Positions 24,128 through 35,678 of a stretch of 64,000 nt of DNA are shown piece by piece. Within the stretch, counting starts at the first letter, position 1, and each line of letters begins with the position of its first letter. The DNA is taken from contig NZ_AP017312.1 of assembly GCF_002355375.1 (NCBI RefSeq), positions 398,501 to 462,500 on the forward strand. The letters run 5' to 3'. Made by a program: the position numbers and the translations under genes. The stretch comes from Aneurinibacillus soli. GTDB taxonomy: Bacteria > Bacillota > Bacilli > Aneurinibacillales > Aneurinibacillaceae. The notes below the pieces were generated by a model, which was not told the origin of the DNA, did no database searches, and worked only from the letters and a program-made list of their open reading frames with translations.

Positions 24128-26335
24128 ATGAGATTTTTCACGTGGATTTTATTATTTACGTTCGGGGTAAGCGGTATCTTTACAGGGATATGTAACGGAA
24201 AAGACTATATGGAAAAAGATTATTTTCACACACAACAGTTTGAAGATCAGTTGAATCAATTTGTTGAGTATCTCAAGTTGTTTGAATTCACTCATATAAA
24301 TAAAGAGGATCTGAAAAAGAAGATTACTGTCACAGCAGAGGAAATTAACGAACACCGTTATCGTTATGGGGATTTATCAACACAAACCTCCAATATAAAA
24401 GGCCAATATGGAGAAAAAATTAAAGATGCATTGACAGTACAGAATAAAGAAGTAGCGGATATGTATGTTGCGGAACGAGATAAGAAAATAGCGGATATTA
24501 CAAACAATTTCAAAAGCGATGACTATGTTCGGGCAAAAATTGTGGAAGAAAAAGAACAACAGATCGATCAATATCTTCAGGAAATCGAAAGTCGTCGTTC
24601 AAACTTTATGAATGACAAAGCACTTTTTAGATATTATTTGAAGAATACGACAACAGAAGAAGTATATACGAATGTAGATACAACCGGGGGAAGTGTAGCA
24701 GCCGATGCGGCTATAAATGATAAAAGCATGCTATTTATTCAAAACTATCCTTCGGAGAAATATGGTGAGCTTTCCAATAGAGTTCCATCCAGCTTACTTA
24801 ATTATAATGATGTGGTAACCCCGTTATTAGAAAAAGGTGAAGTAAGCACGTTTGAAGGAAAAATTGGCGTGCCTAACGGAGGTTCTTCGACCAACCCGAT
24901 TCTAGTAAACTATTATGATTTTCTACAAAAACAAAAAGTCTTCTTTATATACGTCATCAGTAGTATTTTTGCTTTTGTGCTGAGTTTGTATCTGAACAAA
25001 AAAAGACCTGTCATTCAGCTTATTCCTACAGAAAAATGGCAGTCCTACTATAACCGTATTCCGCTGGATGTAGCGGGAATGACTTTGGTTTTTACAGGAT
25101 TCCTGTCATTTCTCTTGTTTGTAGTAGACAACGATTTGTATATACATCAGGATTTATATAAGTATAGTAGTGGTGTGGTGTTCAGGTTAATGGTAGCTGC
25201 GTGTCTCGTTTCCCTTACACTTATTCAACGAAAATTTTGGGTAGAGCGAGCAAAAGAGCGGGTGAATATAAAGTCAGACTGGCAAAAGAGTTTACTGTAC
25301 AGGGCGTATAAGGGGCTACGAGAAGCATTTGCCGTCCAGCGTATGGGTACACAGGTATTCATCCTGTTGTCGGTTGTATTTGCCTGTGGCTTTGGTGCAG
25401 TACTCGTCCTTGCAAAGAATGAGCTTATTTTGCTCTATGCTCCGTTATTTATTGTAATAGGGGTTCCTAGTTTTTTTGTAATCATAAAGTGGATCGGATA
25501 TTTTAATCGTATTGTTATCAATACGAGTGGGTTAGTGCATGGGAATATTGAACCAGACTTGCCTGTAGTGGGAAAATCAACGTTAGCTGTTCTCGCCGGT
25601 AATATTAATACATTAAAGCACGGCATAAAAGTATCTCAAAAAGAGCAGGCGAAAAGTGAACGATTAAAAACGGAGCTGATTACAAATGTAAGTCATGATT
25701 TGCGTACGCCGCTCACGTCGATTATTACGTACACCGAGCTTCTGAAGACACCGAATTTGGCAGATGAAGAACGGAATACGTATATTGAGATTATTGACCG
25801 TAAATCGAAACGATTACAAGTGCTCATTGATGATCTATTTGAAGCATCAAAAATGGCGAGTGGGAACATTGAGCTTGTAAAAGAAAAGGTAGACCTTGTC
25901 CAGCTCTTGCAGCAAGCGCTTGCTGAATACAATGAAGCGATTAAAGAATCAACGTTACAAGTTCGTGTTACGCATCCGGATACATCCGTGTATGCCGTTG
26001 TTGATGGACAAAAATTATGGCGTGTGTTTGATAACTTGATTGGCAATATGCTTAAGTATTCATTAGAGAACACTCGCGTATATATTTCGGTGAAACCATT
26101 ACGTGATGAAGTGGTCATTACGTTTAAAAATGTTACCAAATACGAGCTGAGTGAAAACATAGATGAATTGTTTGAACGATTTAAGCGGGGGGATACATCC
26201 CGCCATACAGAAGGATCAGGACTTGGACTTGCTATTGCTAAATCGATTATAGATCTTCATGAAGGCAATCTGGATATTGAGGTAGATGGTGATTTATTTA
26301 AAGTAACGGTTGTATTGAATATAAAAGAAAGCTAG
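24128..26335 (+). CDS. Multi-spanning sensor histidine kinase
   Basis: I take ATG 24128 (735 residues), 1 bp after the regulator's stop; an in-frame TTG at 24104 overlaps that gene and is the alternative. The N-terminal helix (about 4-22) is followed by a large charged extracytoplasmic domain (about 23-275, rich in Lys/Glu helices). Five further helices span about 275-465. A HAMP-like linker comes next, then the HisKA domain with NVSHDLRTPLTSI (His523) and a HATPase domain with the N box DNLIGNMLKYS and G box GSGLGLAIAKS. All catalytic motifs are intact. The big outer domain has no family I recognise, so the stimulus is unknown. The gene ends at a strong terminator. Confidence 0.88.
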   Translation: MRFFTWILLFTFGVSGIFTGICNGKDYMEKDYFHTQQFEDQLNQFVEYLKLFEFTHINKEDLKKKITVTAEEINEHRYRYGDLSTQTSNIKGQYGEKIKDALTVQNKEVADMYVAERDKKIADITNNFKSDDYVRAKIVEEKEQQIDQYLQEIESRRSNFMNDKALFRYYLKNTTTEEVYTNVDTTGGSVAADAAINDKSMLFIQNYPSEKYGELSNRVPSSLLNYNDVVTPLLEKGEVSTFEGKIGVPNGGSSTNPILVNYYDFLQKQKVFFIYVISSIFAFVLSLYLNKKRPVIQLIPTEKWQSYYNRIPLDVAGMTLVFTGFLSFLLFVVDNDLYIHQDLYKYSSGVVFRLMVAACLVSLTLIQRKFWVERAKERVNIKSDWQKSLLYRAYKGLREAFAVQRMGTQVFILLSVVFACGFGAVLVLAKNELILLYAPLFIVIGVPSFFVIIKWIGYFNRIVINTSGLVHGNIEPDLPVVGKSTLAVLAGNINTLKHGIKVSQKEQAKSERLKTELITNVSHDLRTPLTSIITYTELLKTPNLADEERNTYIEIIDRKSKRLQVLIDDLFEASKMASGNIELVKEKVDLVQLLQQALAEYNEAIKESTLQVRVTHPDTSVYAVVDGQKLWRVFDNLIGNMLKYSLENTRVYISVKPLRDEVVITFKNVTKYELSENIDELFERFKRGDTSRHTEGSGLGLAIAKSIIDLHEGNLDIEVDGDLFKVTVVLNIKES

Positions 26336-26349
26336 GAAATAGTATAAAA

Positions 26350-26386
26350 AATGCTCGCGTTACGAACTTCTAACGCGAGCATTTTA
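26350..26386. terminator. Bidirectional terminator after the kinase gene
   Basis: AATGCTCGCGTTA pairs with TAACGCGAGCATT, flanked by A6 and TTTTATTTA, between convergent genes. Confidence 0.9.
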
Positions 26387-26399
26387 TTTATGGGGTGTG

Positions 26400-27776
26400 T
26401 TATGCCCGTTTTGCCATATGGATGGAAAGGTTTTTATACGTATTCGCTTCTTCATTCATTCCTTTTTCTTTATAGAGTTTACTTAGCCAGCGTACGGGAC
26501 CTAGTTCATCTGGTTTTAACTCCATCTCCCAGGTGAAGGATTCAATTGATTGATCCAGCAGACCGAACTGATAATAGAGCTCGCCTAGCCTTGTAAGCTG
26601 GTCTAGATCCTGGGATAAGGATGTGAGCTGCTCGATGTCTTTGACTACGGGAAGACGAGGGCTTGTTGACCGAATCGGCTCTATCCATTCCTTTACCTGA
26701 GGAGGCTCAGATTGTGTAAGCAAACAGGTGACTAAGCGACGTACAAGGACTTCTTTTTTTTCGGGCTGGGTGCGATAAAGGCTGCTAATGATTTGATTGA
26801 TGGCTGGCAGACGTACAATGTAGGAGGGCTCTACATGTTCGATAATTACTTCAATCATCGTAGTATCGTCTAAGGAGAGATCGGAGAAATGAGTAATGAG
26901 GAAAGACAATGCTTCCGGGTACTGTTTTAGATAAATCATTTCTTGAACCAGGTGCTGAGATAACGGAGAATAAGTGGTTGAATGTTCACATAAAAATTGC
27001 AATGTTTTATAGCGGTCTTCCGGTTTAAGTTGGCGTTCCAACAAATGGGTAAATGCATTATAATCATCAAAGTCATGCTTCACTTCAAACAGATTCATAA
27101 ATAAAAGGAGCTGTTCAAGGTGACGTGATTGTTTATGTAGCAGTTGATGAAGCTGGCGTTCATAGTTCAGTTCTGTCCGGTTTTGATAATAGAATGATTC
27201 CATAAGCAGAGGGGAATCGTCTGCTTTTCGATATTTTTCAAATGCGGGGATTCGAATCATTTCCTGCATGGCTTTTATATTTGGTGAGAAGGTAAGGAGT
27301 ATTTTTGCAATCTCATAGGCTTTGGCAAGCTGTCCGTTTTGTTTAAAGTGATTAAAAATTCGGCGGATGACACTAACCAGCTGCGATTCTTCCATAAAAT
27401 TGTCCATATAAGTAGCAGCCAGTGAAATTTCTGTGAGGGAAAGGTGATTCTGTAAGTGAGTAAATACGTCACTTTTTTCAGGAATATGGATTGTGTGATT
27501 TTTAGGAAGGAAAGCAGAGAACAGAGGGTGCGAAGCATGAATCGTCATTCCTTGTTGAAATGCTTTATGAAGAAAGGTTTCTTCGTATATGCTTTGCAGA
27601 CTTCCTCCACCCAGTACATTGTTTTTGAAATAGATTAAATAAAAAACCGAGTCATTCGAATCGATAATCTCCAGCACTTTGCTTTGAAGATAGATCGTGA
27701 TTCGATCAACTCGGCCTTGAAAGGTTTCTTCATGTGAATGGTTACAACTCCATTTTAGTGTATAGGAATCATTCAT
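26400..27776 (-). CDS. Uncharacterised helical-repeat (TPR-like) protein
   Basis: Start at ATG 27776 (458 residues), preceded by GGAGG; the frame is open to 27818. The N-terminal 120 residues look like a mixed domain (LKWSCNHSHEETF, VDRITIYLQSKVLEIID). From about residue 130 the protein is all-helical with TPR-like spacing. The clearest repeats are at the C-terminus (LGELYYQFGLLDQSIESFTW, then WLSKLYKEKGMNEEANTY). No enzyme motif, signal peptide or membrane segment is seen. It is divergent from the SWIM-SNF2 helicase gene with 139 bp between, which may mean shared control or function. I do not recognise a family with a known role. Confidence 0.6.
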   Translation of the reverse strand: MNDSYTLKWSCNHSHEETFQGRVDRITIYLQSKVLEIIDSNDSVFYLIYFKNNVLGGGSLQSIYEETFLHKAFQQGMTIHASHPLFSAFLPKNHTIHIPEKSDVFTHLQNHLSLTEISLAATYMDNFMEESQLVSVIRRIFNHFKQNGQLAKAYEIAKILLTFSPNIKAMQEMIRIPAFEKYRKADDSPLLMESFYYQNRTELNYERQLHQLLHKQSRHLEQLLLFMNLFEVKHDFDDYNAFTHLLERQLKPEDRYKTLQFLCEHSTTYSPLSQHLVQEMIYLKQYPEALSFLITHFSDLSLDDTTMIEVIIEHVEPSYIVRLPAINQIISSLYRTQPEKKEVLVRRLVTCLLTQSEPPQVKEWIEPIRSTSPRLPVVKDIEQLTSLSQDLDQLTRLGELYYQFGLLDQSIESFTWEMELKPDELGPVRWLSKLYKEKGMNEEANTYKNLSIHMAKRA

Positions 27777-27882
27777 GGTTATGCGCCTCCCCTTTTTTAT
27801 AACTATATCACACCTCATTTTTTTAAAGCAAATGACTGTGTAGTAGCAAGGTTTGTTTTGCTTATAAGTTGGAAAGAGATAG

Positions 27883-27888
27883 TATAAT
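27883..27888 (+). promoter_or_regulatory. -10 element of the SNF2 helicase gene
   Basis: Consensus TATAAT 27 bp before the ATG, in the divergent region. The -35 (CTTATA, 17 bp upstream) is weak. Confidence 0.4.
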
Positions 27889-27915
27889 GGTTCTATTCAA
27901 TATAGGGGTGAGAAC

Positions 27916-30900
27916 ATGAGCGGGGAAACATCGTTTATTACAACACAATTTGTGAAGAAATGGTGCGGGTCCAATGCATTTTATCAGCGCGGACTCTCTT
28001 ATTATCAGCATGGGCGGGTGACGAAGCTTCACTTTGACTCGCATGAACGTGTTTGGCATGCAGTCGTGATTGGCAGTGACGACTATGATGTAGAGGTTTA
28101 TATAGAAGACAGCAATATCGATGCCCGGTGTACGTGTCCGGCTTATAATACGAGTTTGTCATGCAAGCATATTGTAGCCGTACTTTTGGAAATCCAGGAA
28201 GTACAACTCGGACAGGGAACAAAGCCGGAAACAAAAAAGTCTAAACGACCTATCCGCCATTCAGGAGAAAAAATTGTTGATTTGCATAAATACCAGCAAG
28301 CAAATCACTTGCTTACGACCTGGATGAACATGTCGAATCCGGTCGCGGAAGTGAGACAAGCATATGGCAAGCATCCACTTATGATCGAGTATGTATGTAA
28401 CATTCATACTGCACGAATGCCAGGTAACGGGAAACTGCTTTCGATTGAGTTGCGAGCAGGGATGAAGCGGCCGTATGTGGTGAAAAAAATCGGTGAATTT
28501 TTGGAAAGCGTCGCCGAAGGTTCAACTTATACATTCACATCGAATTTCACCTTCGATTCGTCGGAACAGTACGTTTCGGAAGAAGATATGGATGTTTTGC
28601 AATTATTGCAAGAAATTCAGGAGAACGAACATTTTTTTCGTTCGCAGATGAGCTACTATGGAAGCAGCGACAGTGAACGATCGTTGCTTATTCCGCCGTT
28701 GATTGCGAATCGTTTGTTTTCCAAGCTGCAAGGGAGAGTGGTATCGGTTAACGGGCAGGAGAATGTAATCTTTCAGTCTGATGGGGAAGAACATAAGCTT
28801 CCGCTAACATTTCGGCTTGAAAAAGGAGAGTTGGGGGAGTTCGAGCTTGATTTGAACGATTTGACGGAGGTTATGTTTTTTGACTCATATGGCTGGGCCT
28901 TGCAAGACGGAATCTTCTATCAATTAACTAATTCTCAAAAAAACATTATGCGCAAGCTTGCCCCGGTACGGAATTCGATGGGGAACAAGTCGGTGCTTGT
29001 GTCGCAAAAACAAATGGAATCATTTGTTTCATATGTGATGCCGGGGTTGAAAGAAATTGGCCAGTTGGAGTTGGCAGGGACGATCTCGGAACAAATCATA
29101 AGCTTGCCTTTGTGTGTGAAGGTGTTTCTTGATTATGAGGATGAGACAATGCTGGCTAAAGTTGAATATCATTATGGCAACATTGTCATTGATGCATTTC
29201 AAGATGAGACGAAGATAGATGGGAAGCAAGATGTCATTTTGATGCGTGAGATGGAAAACGAACAGGAGTTTATGAAGATTTTTGAAAGCACTCCGTTCAA
29301 ATATAATGGAAAACAATGTTATATCGAAGGGGAAGACGAGATTTATACCTTTTTGTTTACCGTTGTGCCAGGATTGGAGGAAAAAGCAGAGCTGTATATG
29401 ACAAATGCGGTGCAATCGTTGCTTTTTCCGAAAGACTATATACCTGTTACCCGAATCGATGTAGAGCCAGGCGGGAATTTGCTGGAGATTAGTTTTGATA
29501 TGGGCGATATTGATCCACAAGAGGTGCAGAATATTTTGCAATCCGTTGTGGAGAAGAAAAGATATTACCGCTTGTCAGATGGTACGTTTGTGTCGCTTGA
29601 GGATGGTTCTTTTGATGCGATCAATCAGTTGTTTTCCGAACTTCATATTAGCAAATCACAAGTAAAATCTGGCGTGTTACAGCTTCCGGTGTATCGCAGC
29701 TTACAGATTGATGAACTGATTGGCGAGGGAGACAAGTACTCAGCCAAACTTGGGAAGAAGTTTCGCCGTCTTATCCAGGAGCTGAAAAATCCGGATATGA
29801 TTGATGTGGCTGTGCCAGAAACATTGCAGGCTACGCTGCGGGATTATCAAAATTTTGGCTTCCAGTGGCTCAAAACGCTGGCTCATTATCGTCTGGGTGG
29901 GATTCTGGCTGATGATATGGGGCTTGGGAAAACGATACAGACGATTACGTATCTTCTTTCTGAGAAAGCGGACGAAACGAGAAAGACACATACGTCACTT
30001 ATCGTTGTTCCGGCATCGCTTGTGTACAATTGGAAAAGCGAATTTGAAAAATATGCACCCGATCTAGATGTAGCGGTCGCATATGGTACGCCTGATGAGC
30101 GTAGTGCCTGCTTGCGTGAGCGTATGCCGGATGCATTCATTACTTCATACCCGCTTTTGCGGCAAGATATTGAGTTGTATGAAGCGATGGAGTTCGACTC
30201 GCTTATTCTTGATGAAGCGCAGGCCATCAAAAATCATACGACGAAAACAGCCAGTGCGGTGAAAACGATTAAGGCAGGCAAACGATTTGCGCTCAGTGGT
30301 ACGCCAATTGAAAATTCCCTTGATGAGCTGTGGTCCATTTTTGACGCAATTTTGCCTGGGTTTTTCCACAATCATAAATGGTTTAAAAGCCTAGAGAACG
30401 ATAAAATCGCGCGGATGGTGCGTCCATTCATATTGCGACGTTTAAAGCAGGATGTACTTACGGAGCTGCCGGAAAAAATCGAAACCGTTCATCAATCAGA
30501 ATTGACGAAAAAACAGAAAGAACTATATGTCGGGTATCTCGAAAAAATCCAGCAGGAAGCAAAAGAATCGCTGGAAACAGACGGATTTCAAAAAAACCGC
30601 ATGAAAATTCTTGCAGGCTTAACAAGATTGAGACAGTTATGCTGCCATCCATCGCTTTTTCTGGAAAACTATGAAGATGCGTCAGGTAAAATGGAGCAGT
30701 TGATGGAAATTGTCGCGAATGCGTTAGAGAATAAGCGAAGGCTGCTCATTTTTTCACAATTTACAAGCATGCTGGCAATCATTCGTCAGGAGATGGATCG
30801 CCAAAACATCGGGTACTTCTATCTAGATGGACAAACTCCTTCGAAAGATCGAATGGGAATGACGGAGCGATTTAATCAAGGGGAACATGATATTTTCCTC

Positions 30901-31194
30901 ATCTCGCTAAAAGCGGGTGGAACCGGATTGAATTTAACGGGAGCGGATACCGTTATCCTGTATGACTTGTGGTGGAATCCTGCGGTGGAAGAGCAGGCGG
31001 CAGGCCGAGCGCATCGCATTGGACAAAAAAATAGTGTCCAGGTGATGCGGCTGATTGCACGCGGTACGATTGAGGAAAAGATCTATGAATTGCAGCAGAA
31101 GAAAAAAGAGTTGATTGAACAAGTGATTCAGCCGGGGGAAACGATGCTGTCAAGTTTATCGGAAGCGGAAATTCGCGATATATTGGGGATATAA
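27916..31194 (+). CDS. SWIM zinc-finger SNF2-family helicase-like ATPase
   Basis: The 1092-residue protein begins with a SWIM zinc motif near residues 72-88 (CTCPAYN, then SCKH). A long unassigned middle region follows (about 110-620). The two RecA-like lobes of an SNF2 ATPase come last: Walker A DDMGLGKTIQT near 666, the DEAQ box LDEAQAIKN near 766, SGTPIEN, then lobe 2 with LISLKAGGTGLNLT and QAAGRAHRIGQ. In B. subtilis the SWIM protein YwqB and the SNF2 protein YwqA are separate; here both parts are in one chain. SNF2 enzymes translocate on duplex DNA and remodel protein-DNA complexes. The gene is monocistronic with good AGGGGTGAG and a terminator. Confidence 0.88.
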   Translation: MSGETSFITTQFVKKWCGSNAFYQRGLSYYQHGRVTKLHFDSHERVWHAVVIGSDDYDVEVYIEDSNIDARCTCPAYNTSLSCKHIVAVLLEIQEVQLGQGTKPETKKSKRPIRHSGEKIVDLHKYQQANHLLTTWMNMSNPVAEVRQAYGKHPLMIEYVCNIHTARMPGNGKLLSIELRAGMKRPYVVKKIGEFLESVAEGSTYTFTSNFTFDSSEQYVSEEDMDVLQLLQEIQENEHFFRSQMSYYGSSDSERSLLIPPLIANRLFSKLQGRVVSVNGQENVIFQSDGEEHKLPLTFRLEKGELGEFELDLNDLTEVMFFDSYGWALQDGIFYQLTNSQKNIMRKLAPVRNSMGNKSVLVSQKQMESFVSYVMPGLKEIGQLELAGTISEQIISLPLCVKVFLDYEDETMLAKVEYHYGNIVIDAFQDETKIDGKQDVILMREMENEQEFMKIFESTPFKYNGKQCYIEGEDEIYTFLFTVVPGLEEKAELYMTNAVQSLLFPKDYIPVTRIDVEPGGNLLEISFDMGDIDPQEVQNILQSVVEKKRYYRLSDGTFVSLEDGSFDAINQLFSELHISKSQVKSGVLQLPVYRSLQIDELIGEGDKYSAKLGKKFRRLIQELKNPDMIDVAVPETLQATLRDYQNFGFQWLKTLAHYRLGGILADDMGLGKTIQTITYLLSEKADETRKTHTSLIVVPASLVYNWKSEFEKYAPDLDVAVAYGTPDERSACLRERMPDAFITSYPLLRQDIELYEAMEFDSLILDEAQAIKNHTTKTASAVKTIKAGKRFALSGTPIENSLDELWSIFDAILPGFFHNHKWFKSLENDKIARMVRPFILRRLKQDVLTELPEKIETVHQSELTKKQKELYVGYLEKIQQEAKESLETDGFQKNRMKILAGLTRLRQLCCHPSLFLENYEDASGKMEQLMEIVANALENKRRLLIFSQFTSMLAIIRQEMDRQNIGYFYLDGQTPSKDRMGMTERFNQGEHDIFLISLKAGGTGLNLTGADTVILYDLWWNPAVEEQAAGRAHRIGQKNSVQVMRLIARGTIEEKIYELQQKKKELIEQVIQPGETMLSSLSEAEIRDILGI

Positions 31195-31210
31195 ACCGGG
31201 AATAGAAACA

Positions 31211-31249
31211 AGAAAGATGCATCGGTATCAAAAGGTGCATCTTTCTTTG
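31211..31249 (+). terminator. Rho-independent terminator after the SNF2 gene
   Basis: AGAAAGATGCA pairs with TGCATCTTTCT, followed by TTGT. Confidence 0.8.
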
Positions 31250-31359
31250 TAATCTACGAATTTTGAAACCATAGGTCAGTGTACGTTTCTAGTAAAATCG
31301 TTTACAATATGAGGTAACATAAGAAATATTTCTATTGACAAGAGGAGCGAATATCACAT

Positions 31360-34011
31360 ATGAATCGCATCAAACGTACAATAGCCCCTTTTACATTGGC
31401 AGGTTTGCTAGGGGTTCAAAGTCTGATCGTACCTGTCTTGGCAGAAGCAGCCTCGGTGTCCGGCGGGAAATTCTCGGATGTAGCAAAAAGCCATTGGGCT
31501 ACTCCATATATCACGAAAATGAGTCTGCGTAATGTAGTAGCGGGTTACGAAGATGGAACATTTAAGCCGGAACAAAAAGTGACACAATTGCAGGCGGTTG
31601 CTCTGGCCGTTCGAAATATGGGATTAGCTGACGAAGCAGAAAAATACAAAAATACAGCCATTCCATATACAGTTCCAACATGGGCCAAAGGTTCAGTTGC
31701 TCTAGCAATTTCGAAGGGGCTGATTAAACCATCCGAGAAAAACTTTAGTCCGAATGAATACGCATCCCGTGCCTGGATTGCGCAGCTGATGGTAAGGATG
31801 GTTGGTAAAGAAAGTGAAGTGGGAAGCTCAGTTGAAACGACCGTATTTACGGATGCGGCAGATGTGCCGGATTGGGCAAAAGAATATGTGAAGACAGCTG
31901 CTAGCCTTGGGTTGGTATCTGGTTATCTGGAGAATGGTAAATACTCGTTTAAACCGAATTATGCGGTTACTCGCGCACAAATTGTTTCTGTACTAAGTCA
32001 GAGTGAAAAATACATAGACGTAACATCGGACACGACGCAGATTGGATCGGTGGAAAGTATAACAGGCAGTACACTTTCTATCACCAATTCAGCTGGAGCG
32101 AAGCAGAGCTACACTCTTACAAATCAGACCAAGTTTTATAAAGACAGCAAGGAAATCACAAGTGCAGTCGTGGACGCAGACAGTCAAGTAATGGTAATCG
32201 GGACGAACGGAAAAGCTAACTATGTCGAAGTTCTACAGAATAAGCCGACTAAGCCGCAGTATACAACGGTAAAAGGAACGATTGAAAAAGTATTTAGCGA
32301 AGCAAAAACAGTTGTAGTTCGGCTATCGGATGAAAAGCTCCAGACGTATACGATTTCGGATAGTACAGCGATAACATCTGGCTCTGACAAACTACAGGTA
32401 AGTCAGCTTGTAAAAGGCGACCAGGTTGAGTTGTCCATAAATGCAGATGGCAAGGTAGTGGAACTGAAGCGAACCAATGTAAGCCAGGAGCAAGCTATGG
32501 CGGGCACTGTTTACGATATTGATAAAACAACACAATTGCTTACAATTAAAACGGCAGCTGGCAAGCTGGAAGCCTATCAATATACAGATGCTACGTATAT
32601 TGAATACAAGAATAAGAGATTTCCTAGTGTAGAAGATTTACTCCCAGGTGATTCTGTGAAACTAGAAGTAAATAATGGGTCCATCACGAAGGTTATTGTG
32701 GCTGATTCAACAGCCAACACTGGGGAGACGTCAACGGTTAAAGTAATCAGTGCGGCGGATAAATTTATTGCCCTGCAAAACGATAAGGGAGAAATGCAGG
32801 CTTATACAATTGCGCCGTCTGCGACTGTTTCCTTGAATGGAGCCATTGCCCCAACGCTTGCTGATATTAAAGTAGGCGATAAAGTAGAAGTGAAAATCGA
32901 AAATAATGTAGTTGTTTCGATTGCGATCAAGAATCGTACCGTACAGGGCAGTAATAGCTTGCTATCTGGTAGTGTGTTTGCCCTTGATACAACGAATCGT
33001 GTTCTGTCTCTTAAAGGTAGTAATGGTGAGTTGCGTGCGTATGAAGTGCTTCCTACGGCTCAAGTGTTGCTCAATGGAAATGCTAAAAGTCTTTCAGATA
33101 TCAAAAAAGATATGACCGTATCGATTCAATTGAATGAAGATAACAAGATTATCTCTATTAATGCAGATAATAGACTTCGTGCGGAAGTAGTTTATGTAGA
33201 TACGGATAATCGATTATTAACAGTGAAGCTAGAAACAGGCGAGACAAAAGTTTATGTAGTAGACCAAAATGCAGACATTGTGATCTATGATATAAGTGGT
33301 GAGACTTTGCGCGATCTTCGAGTAGGCGATAAGATCGCCATGAAGATGGACACAAGTAAAGTAACAGCAATCGATGTGGAAAAATCGTACGTATATCGTG
33401 CTACGGATAATAATTCTTCTTATACCACTCGAATTACGGCACAGAATGAACAGGGACGGTCACGTGATCTTATTATAGACAACGGTGTGACTCTTACTAT
33501 TCCAGGTATTGCATATCCAAAAGTATCCGATGTGAAAAAAGGTGATGTACTGCGCGTCACATACCTGGGTAACACACTGAAATCGGTCGCAGTCGTGCCG
33601 AGTATATATGGACAGGTAACACAGGTAACACCAGAAACGAATAAAGTAGTTGTAAAAGATTTAAACGGGGTTACGAATGAGATGACACTTGGATATGGTA
33701 GCAGCATTCAGATCGGAGACCGTACGTATACGAATCTGACTTCACTTGTGCCAGGCAATCGGGTGCAGGTGGCAGAATCGGCTAATGGGGCGAAAAGCAT
33801 CATTGTTCTATCACAAGTAGATACAACCTTTACATCGCTTGATCCATTAGGTGACCGAATTTATACAGCGAAAGGTAGCTATTATTTGCCGGATTCATTA
33901 TTTAACCGTCAAACACAGCTGCAAACTCTGCTGAACAGTCTACGGAAAAATGATAAGGTTACCTTGTATTTCTTGAATAATGAACTGTACGAGATTGCGA
34001 GAAACCAATAG
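31360..34011 (+). CDS. SLH-domain cell-surface protein
   Basis: The 883-residue protein has a signal peptide (FTLAGLLGVQSLIVPVLAEA, cleavage near residue 31). Three SLH motifs follow at about 33-215 (GKFSDVAKSHWATPYI; WAKGSVALAISKGL; FTDAADVPDWAKEYV). The rest (about 220-883) is a run of beta-rich modules of about 70 residues with the recurrent form G-x-V-x-x-I/V-D-x-x-x-x-x-L-T-V/I-K and later VGDKVEVKI. SLH motifs should bind it to the secondary wall polymer. The modular rod-like C-terminal part fits a surface-layer-associated protein; the ligand is unknown. AGAGGAG precedes the ATG. SLH motifs lie at the N-terminus here, opposite to the surface protein at 1295-4462. Confidence 0.88.
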   Translation: MNRIKRTIAPFTLAGLLGVQSLIVPVLAEAASVSGGKFSDVAKSHWATPYITKMSLRNVVAGYEDGTFKPEQKVTQLQAVALAVRNMGLADEAEKYKNTAIPYTVPTWAKGSVALAISKGLIKPSEKNFSPNEYASRAWIAQLMVRMVGKESEVGSSVETTVFTDAADVPDWAKEYVKTAASLGLVSGYLENGKYSFKPNYAVTRAQIVSVLSQSEKYIDVTSDTTQIGSVESITGSTLSITNSAGAKQSYTLTNQTKFYKDSKEITSAVVDADSQVMVIGTNGKANYVEVLQNKPTKPQYTTVKGTIEKVFSEAKTVVVRLSDEKLQTYTISDSTAITSGSDKLQVSQLVKGDQVELSINADGKVVELKRTNVSQEQAMAGTVYDIDKTTQLLTIKTAAGKLEAYQYTDATYIEYKNKRFPSVEDLLPGDSVKLEVNNGSITKVIVADSTANTGETSTVKVISAADKFIALQNDKGEMQAYTIAPSATVSLNGAIAPTLADIKVGDKVEVKIENNVVVSIAIKNRTVQGSNSLLSGSVFALDTTNRVLSLKGSNGELRAYEVLPTAQVLLNGNAKSLSDIKKDMTVSIQLNEDNKIISINADNRLRAEVVYVDTDNRLLTVKLETGETKVYVVDQNADIVIYDISGETLRDLRVGDKIAMKMDTSKVTAIDVEKSYVYRATDNNSSYTTRITAQNEQGRSRDLIIDNGVTLTIPGIAYPKVSDVKKGDVLRVTYLGNTLKSVAVVPSIYGQVTQVTPETNKVVVKDLNGVTNEMTLGYGSSIQIGDRTYTNLTSLVPGNRVQVAESANGAKSIIVLSQVDTTFTSLDPLGDRIYTAKGSYYLPDSLFNRQTQLQTLLNSLRKNDKVTLYFLNNELYEIARNQ

Positions 34012-34021
34012 AAAGAATAAG

Positions 34022-34057
34022 AAAAACTCGCGGACGTTGTGTGCCGCGAGTTTTTTA
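34022..34057. terminator. Bidirectional terminator between the SLH gene and gdhA
   Basis: AAAAACTCGCGG pairs with CCGCGAGTTTTTT around a 10-base loop; the flanking genes are convergent. Confidence 0.9.
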
Positions 34058-34093
34058 TGTTAACACGATAACAGAGGAGAGTTAGATATACAA

Positions 34094-35503
<1,410 letters not shown>

Positions 35504-35590
35504 TTACTTTAACTTCCAAGTAGGTTAGTTTATAATTTTTAATTATTCGGATTAAAAAATACAGTTACTTGTTTAATTTTTCCTGAGTTC

Positions 35591-35620
35591 ATTGTATCGC
35601 GTGTAAATTAATCTAAACAA
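35591..35620 (-). promoter_or_regulatory. Candidate gdhA promoter
   Basis: On the minus strand TTGTTT (35615-35620), an 18-bp spacer and TACAAT (35591-35596). Confidence 0.45.
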
Positions 35621-35627
35621 TATAGAT
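35611..35627. promoter_or_regulatory. ATCTA-N7-TAGAT dyad, candidate LysR-type site
   Basis: Perfect inverted repeat with 5-bp arms in the gdhA/gltC-like divergent region, overlapping the proposed gdhA -35. The placement suits direct control of gdhA by the divergent LysR protein. Confidence 0.5.
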
Positions 35628-35678
35628 ATTAGATAAAAATGATGCCATATTGAGATTGATTAGTGGGGAGGTGACAAT

